Part shown: positions 60,853 to 64,000 of the stretch, piece after piece
Numbering within the stretch: position 1 is the stretch's first letter
Layout: every line of letters starts with the position of its first letter
Assembly: GCF_900095855.1 (NCBI RefSeq)
Contig: NZ_FMIY01000002.1
Location: 1,471,697 to 1,535,696, forward strand
Direction of reading: 5' to 3'
Origin: Megasphaera coli
GTDB taxonomy: Bacteria > Bacillota > Negativicutes > Veillonellales > Megasphaeraceae
Length of the DNA stretch: 64,000 nt
Program-made: the position numbers and the translations under genes
The notes under the pieces: model-generated
Database searches by the model: none
The model's input: the letters and a program-made list of their open reading frames with translations, nothing else
What the model was told of the DNA's origin: nothing

Positions 60853-61596
60853 ATGGCAGTTGCAAAGAAAATCCCGTACATTATCGACAAACCTATGGGG
60901 TTTTGCCCCGGCTGCGGCCATGGCGTCGTTATTCGATTGATTGCGGAGTCTTTAGAAGAATTGGGACAAGATAATAATATTATTTTTGGAATCGGTGTCG
61001 GCTGTTCCAGTCTTTTGGGCGGAGGCCTTAATGCCGATCGTCAGCATTGTCCTCACGGTCGTGCCGGAGCGGTGTGTACCGGAATGAAGCGGGTCAATCC
61101 GGAAAATATTATTATTTCTTATCAAGGAGACGGGGATGCTTACAGTATTGGTATCGGCGAAAGCACTACTGCCGCTTATCGTAATGAGCATTTTACAACG
61201 ATCGTAATTAATAATACGAATTATGGGATGACCGGCGGGCAGATGAGTCAAACGACGTTGCCCGGACAAAAGACCAGTACAACGGTCGGAGGACGAGATT
61301 GTGACATAACCGGTTTTCCCATGCGATTTCCGGAGATGATTGCTCACAGCTTTAATCCTGCATATGTTGCCCGTGGCAGTATTGCCAACATCAAAGATAT
61401 CCATCAGGCTAAAAAATTTATCAAGAAGGCTATTGAAGTCCAGATTTCCGGTGAAGGGTATTCCTTTGTGGAAATACTTTCTCCCTGTCCGACAAATTGG
61501 CATATGAGCCCGATACAGGCCATGAAGCATATTGAGAATGTTATTAAACCTTATTTTCCTATAGGGGAGTTTAAGTTACCCAAAGCTGATACATAA
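60853..61596 (+). CDS. 2-oxoacid:ferredoxin oxidoreductase beta subunit (TPP-binding)
   Basis: The 247-residue protein has GFCPGCGHGVVIRLI near 17, the TPP-magnesium motif YQGDGDAYSIGIGESTTA near 90 followed by NNTNYGMTGGQMSQTT near 116, and the conserved LSPCPTNW. It carries the thiamine diphosphate that attacks the 2-oxoacid. The beta gene starts one base after the alpha gene. Confidence 0.94.
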   Translation: MAVAKKIPYIIDKPMGFCPGCGHGVVIRLIAESLEELGQDNNIIFGIGVGCSSLLGGGLNADRQHCPHGRAGAVCTGMKRVNPENIIISYQGDGDAYSIGIGESTTAAYRNEHFTTIVINNTNYGMTGGQMSQTTLPGQKTSTTVGGRDCDITGFPMRFPEMIAHSFNPAYVARGSIANIKDIHQAKKFIKKAIEVQISGEGYSFVEILSPCPTNWHMSPIQAMKHIENVIKPYFPIGEFKLPKADT

Positions 61597-61611
61597 GAGG
61601 AGGATACGAAA

Positions 61612-62148
61612 ATGAAAGAAATACTCTTAGGAGGATTAGGCGGTCAAGGCGTTCTCACGGCGGGAACAATGCTTGCCGAAATGGCTATTTATAAAGGGTA
61701 TAGCGCGACCTGGAGTCCGGAATACGGATCGGCAATGCGCGGCGGCACGGCAAGTTGCGTTGTTAAATTCGGAGAAGGCCGTATTTACAGCCCGGAAAAA
61801 GAAGAGCCGGATATCCTTTTGGCAATGAATAAGGAAACGTTGAGTAAATTCGGGGATATTGTAAAAAAAGAAGGCGTAGTTATTATTAATTCCAATATGG
61901 TGTCCGTTCCTGAAGATTTTCGAAAAGACGTTCAGCTCATTGAAGTGCCATGTTTAAATTTGGCGGAAGAAATACATCATCCCAAAGGTGCCAATATTAT
62001 TATGAGCGGTGTTATTATTAAAAAAACGGGAAATTTTACTATGCAGGAAGCTATCGACGGAATGAACGATACGTTTCGGCGTAAGGGCAAAGAGAAATTT
62101 GAAGCATTGAACACTGCCGCTATGAAAACAGGGTTTACATTTACATAG
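61612..62148 (+). CDS. 2-oxoacid:ferredoxin oxidoreductase gamma subunit
   Basis: The 178-residue protein starts ILLGGLGGQGVLTAGTMLAE and has SPEYGSAMRGGTASCVVKFGEGRIYSP near 36, the usual gamma subunit (CoA-binding part). It completes a four-subunit delta-alpha-beta-gamma enzyme in the order seen for KorDABC/VorDABC. A strong hairpin follows its stop. Confidence 0.94.
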   Translation: MKEILLGGLGGQGVLTAGTMLAEMAIYKGYSATWSPEYGSAMRGGTASCVVKFGEGRIYSPEKEEPDILLAMNKETLSKFGDIVKKEGVVIINSNMVSVPEDFRKDVQLIEVPCLNLAEEIHHPKGANIIMSGVIIKKTGNFTMQEAIDGMNDTFRRKGKEKFEALNTAAMKTGFTFT

Positions 62149-62220
62149 TATCCGGTATTTAATACTGTATTACGATGTCCAATATTTATAATATAACGCA
62201 AAGAACGAACCCTCTCTTAA

Positions 62221-62266
62221 TTTTAAATCCACCCGGACAACTTCGTCGGTCCGGGTGGATTTAAAA
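62221..62266 (+). terminator. Terminator closing the island operon
   Basis: An 18-bp perfect stem (62221-62238 with 62249-62266) including CCACCCGGAC/GTCCGGGTGG closes over ten bases, and A/T runs sit at the base. It separates the operon from the IclR gene. Confidence 0.88.
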
Positions 62267-62284
62267 TGTTTTGGAAATTTATTA

Positions 62285-62332
62285 TAGTAATGATAAAATA
62301 TGAATGTATTTATTCATATTTTATCATTACTA
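62285..62332. repeat. Long inverted repeat just upstream of the IclR gene
   Basis: A perfect 21-bp inverted repeat (62285-62305 with 62312-62332; arms begin TAGTAATGATAAAATATGAA) has a 6-base spacer GTATTT. It ends three bases before the AGGAGGGG ribosome site and 14 bases before the IclR start. It lacks a downstream T tract, so it reads as an operator for autoregulation or an mRNA hairpin that hides the ribosome site, rather than a terminator. Confidence 0.6.
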
Positions 62333-62345
62333 AGGAGGGGCGGAG

Positions 62346-63119
62346 ATGAATAATAATATTGCATCTGTAGAAAGAGCTCTCGATATATTGCTTTTATTAT
62401 ACGGTGAAGGAAAAGAAATGGGAGTATCTCAAATTGCAGGGACATTGGGCATATATAAAAGTACAGTTTTCAGGACCTTATATACACTGCAGGAAAAGAA
62501 CTTTGTACAGAAAAACGAGCTTACAGATAAATATTGGCTGGGCCCCAGTTTATATACGATCGGAATGATGGTAGCCAATTCATACTCTTTAAGTGATATC
62601 GTTGCGCCGGAGGCCGAGGTGCTTTGCCAAAAAGTAAAAGAAGTTATTAATGTCTCCGTACTTCATGCAGATCCCATTAACGGATATCGCAGTGTCGTGG
62701 TCTTTAAGGCAAAAGGACCGCAGCAAATTTTGGGGGTCGATCCGCAAATCGGTTCCAGCACAGCCGCATATTCTTCCTCTGTCGGTAAATGTATGCTTGC
62801 TTTTAATAATATTGATTGGCAAATTATTAAGGGCACAAAATTTCAACAATTTACAGAGCATACTATTACGGATGTAGCCGAATTAAAGACGGAACTGGAG
62901 CGAATTCGTGCGCAAGGATATGCAATTGACAATGAGGAACGCGAAATAGGGTTGTTTTGTATAGGCGCACCTATTTTTAATAAACATGGGAAAGCAATTG
63001 CCGCAATTTCTGTTTCAGGACCCAAGGCACGCATTACTGACAGCCGATTTCATGAAAAAGTAAAGTTATTAAAAGAAGCGGCACGGCATATTTCTATAGC
63101 TACCAATGAATTAGCGTAA
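62346..63119 (+). CDS. IclR-family transcriptional regulator
   Basis: The 257-residue protein has the IclR winged helix (about 6-65: VERALDILLLLYGEGKEMGVSQIAGTLGIYKSTVFRTLYTLQEKNFV) and effector domain (about 80-250) with AYSSSVGKCMLAF near 141 and EEREIGLFCIGAPIFNKHGKAIAAISVSGP near 199. It is the only regulator in the island and the most likely controller of the upstream operon; the ligand may be a 2-oxoacid or hydroxyacid. AGGAGGGG precedes the ATG. Confidence 0.92.
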   Translation: MNNNIASVERALDILLLLYGEGKEMGVSQIAGTLGIYKSTVFRTLYTLQEKNFVQKNELTDKYWLGPSLYTIGMMVANSYSLSDIVAPEAEVLCQKVKEVINVSVLHADPINGYRSVVVFKAKGPQQILGVDPQIGSSTAAYSSSVGKCMLAFNNIDWQIIKGTKFQQFTEHTITDVAELKTELERIRAQGYAIDNEEREIGLFCIGAPIFNKHGKAIAAISVSGPKARITDSRFHEKVKLLKEAARHISIATNELA

Positions 63120-63130
63120 GAAGTCATTAT

Positions 63131-64000
63131 TTATCGCCTAAATAAATTATAATGCGATTTGGTTTGCGGATTCTTTACATAGTCGATTTTGACCTGCAAT
63201 GAAGAAATCGTGAAAATAATCAAGGAAACCCAAATAAAAGACAGCGCAATGAGCTTGCCGAAACCTAATTCTTCCTTAAAGAAGAAAACACTTAATAAAA
63301 AAGAAATCGTCGGACTGATATACTGAATGAAGCCGAGGACGTTCAACGGCAGGTTATTGGCGCCATAGGCAAAGAGCAGAAGCGGCACGGCCGTGACGGC
63401 GCCGCAGCCGATAAGCAGCAAAGCTGTCGGGACATCGGCTGTACTGAAGTGGCCGCCCGTACCTTGGCCCAAGTTGTAAATATAAATGACCGCCGGTGCC
63501 AGCACGATAAGTGTTTCCAGGGTAATGCCCGAGACCGGGTGCAGATGCAGACTTTTCTTTACAGCACCGTAAACGGCAAAGGATGAGGCGAGGAAAACGG
63601 ATATCCACGGGAAGCGGCTGTATTGCCAGGTCATGAGGATGATACCCGTTGCAGCGAGGATGAGGCTGGCCTTTTTCGGTGTATTGAGCTTTTCGGAAAA
63701 GCAGGTGATGCCGAGGAATACGGACATGAGCGGATTCAGGTAGTAACCGATACTCGTGTCGAGAACATGGTTGTGCGTGACGGCCCAAATGTAGGTGAGC
63801 CAGTTGGCCGTAATAAGCAAGGCCGCTGCAATTAAGAAGAAAAGCTTCTTCTTTTCCGCCCACAGACGGCGGCAGTCATCACGTAAGTGCTTTTGATTCG
63901 AAAAGATGAGAATGGCCGACATGAGGACGAAGGACCAGGCAATGCGGTGTGCCAAAATCTCGTTGGCGTTCACGTGAGTGAGCAAGTGCCAGTAGAGGGG
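63131..64000 (-). CDS. rarD: RarD-type EamA family transporter, partial
   Basis: The visible 289 codons are the C-terminal part of an EamA/RarD permease with about ten membrane helices. Frame reading to the window edge gives PLYWHLLTHVNANEILAHRIAWS, which matches the RarD start region (about residue 20), so the true start lies past 64000 and the gene is cut by the window, not damaged. RarD's substrate is unclear; chloramphenicol export was reported for related proteins. It converges with the IclR gene, with 11 bases between stops and no clear terminator. Confidence 0.9.
   Translation of the reverse strand, partial: PLYWHLLTHVNANEILAHRIAWSFVLMSAILIFSNQKHLRDDCRRLWAEKKKLFFLIAAALLITANWLTYIWAVTHNHVLDTSIGYYLNPLMSVFLGITCFSEKLNTPKKASLILAATGIILMTWQYSRFPWISVFLASSFAVYGAVKKSLHLHPVSGITLETLIVLAPAVIYIYNLGQGTGGHFSTADVPTALLLIGCGAVTAVPLLLFAYGANNLPLNVLGFIQYISPTISFLLSVFFFKEELGFGKLIALSFIWVSLIIFTISSLQVKIDYVKNPQTKSHYNLFRR

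Noticed and set aside
1-64000. CRISPR arrays, insertion sequences, prophage genes and attachment sites
   Set aside because: No regularly spaced repeats, transposase, integrase or phage-type proteins were seen on either strand.

Overview
The window looks like chromosome of a diderm, strictly anaerobic Firmicute of the class Negativicutes, probably a Veillonellaceae/Megasphaera-type acid producer. This is inferred from gene content, not from a 16S gene. The supporting signs are low-to-mid GC with strong Shine-Dalgarno sites, rubrerythrin, two ferredoxin-linked 2-oxoacid oxidoreductases, three CoA-transferases of the butyryl/4-hydroxybutyrate type, a D-lactate-dehydrogenase-like flavoprotein, and two lipid-A-type (ArnT-like) glycosyltransferases that imply an outer membrane. 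No phage, insertion sequence, integrase or CRISPR array was seen.

Layout. 0-1.3 kb: rpsF-ssb-rpsR on the minus strand, ending in a very strong hairpin; left of it lies a promoter with a 19-bp spacer that reads out of the window. 1.3-5 kb: CoA-transferase 1 and an EF-G-like GTPase (minus). 5-6.5 kb: M18 aminopeptidase (plus). 6.5-11.5 kb: a minus-strand operon iorA-iorB-aminotransferase-CoA-transferase 2, divergent from a sigma-54-dependent activator gene (11.7-13.6 kb). 13.7-25.1 kb: minus-strand genes for a 2-hydroxyacid dehydrogenase, an exonuclease, a periplasmic binding protein, a secreted protein, a radical SAM protein, the translationally coupled chain DedA-GT39-GT39-UDG, an acyltransferase and a degenerate M20 peptidase. 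25.3-31.6 kb (plus): ClC transporter, secreted 3D-domain protein, glmU-prs-pth and a D,D-carboxypeptidase. 31.7-33.4 kb: rubrerythrin and two small membrane proteins (minus). 33.4-34.5 kb: MscS and a DUF951 protein (plus).

34.6-43.4 kb is a complete histidine operon hisZGDCBHAF(IE). Its tenth gene is a HAD phosphatase that may supply the otherwise missing histidinol-phosphatase. 43.4-46.8 kb has a consensus promoter and a structured attenuator-like leader in front of trmB, a SEDS protein gene and uraA. Then follow tRNA-Thr(CGT), an XRE regulator divergent from an amino acid permease, a small cysteine-containing protein and a DUF805 membrane protein.

51.2-63.1 kb is a visibly AT-richer, terminator-bounded island: MFS transporter, FAD 2-hydroxyacid dehydrogenase, aminotransferase, second MFS transporter, amino acid permease, CoA-transferase 3, ferredoxin, three subunits of a 2-oxoacid:ferredoxin oxidoreductase, and an IclR regulator. 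The window ends inside rarD.

How it works together: the 6.5-11.5 kb operon and the 51-62 kb island appear to be two versions of one scheme. An amino acid, or a 2-hydroxyacid in the island, becomes a 2-oxoacid. Ferredoxin-linked oxidative decarboxylation makes the acyl-CoA, and CoA transfer releases the acid while conserving the thioester. The first is probably aromatic-specific and under sigma-54 control. The second is probably for branched-chain or other amino/hydroxy acids and under IclR-type control. The island, its shared operator-like palindromes, the trmB leader and the HAD gene are the best candidates for undescribed biology.
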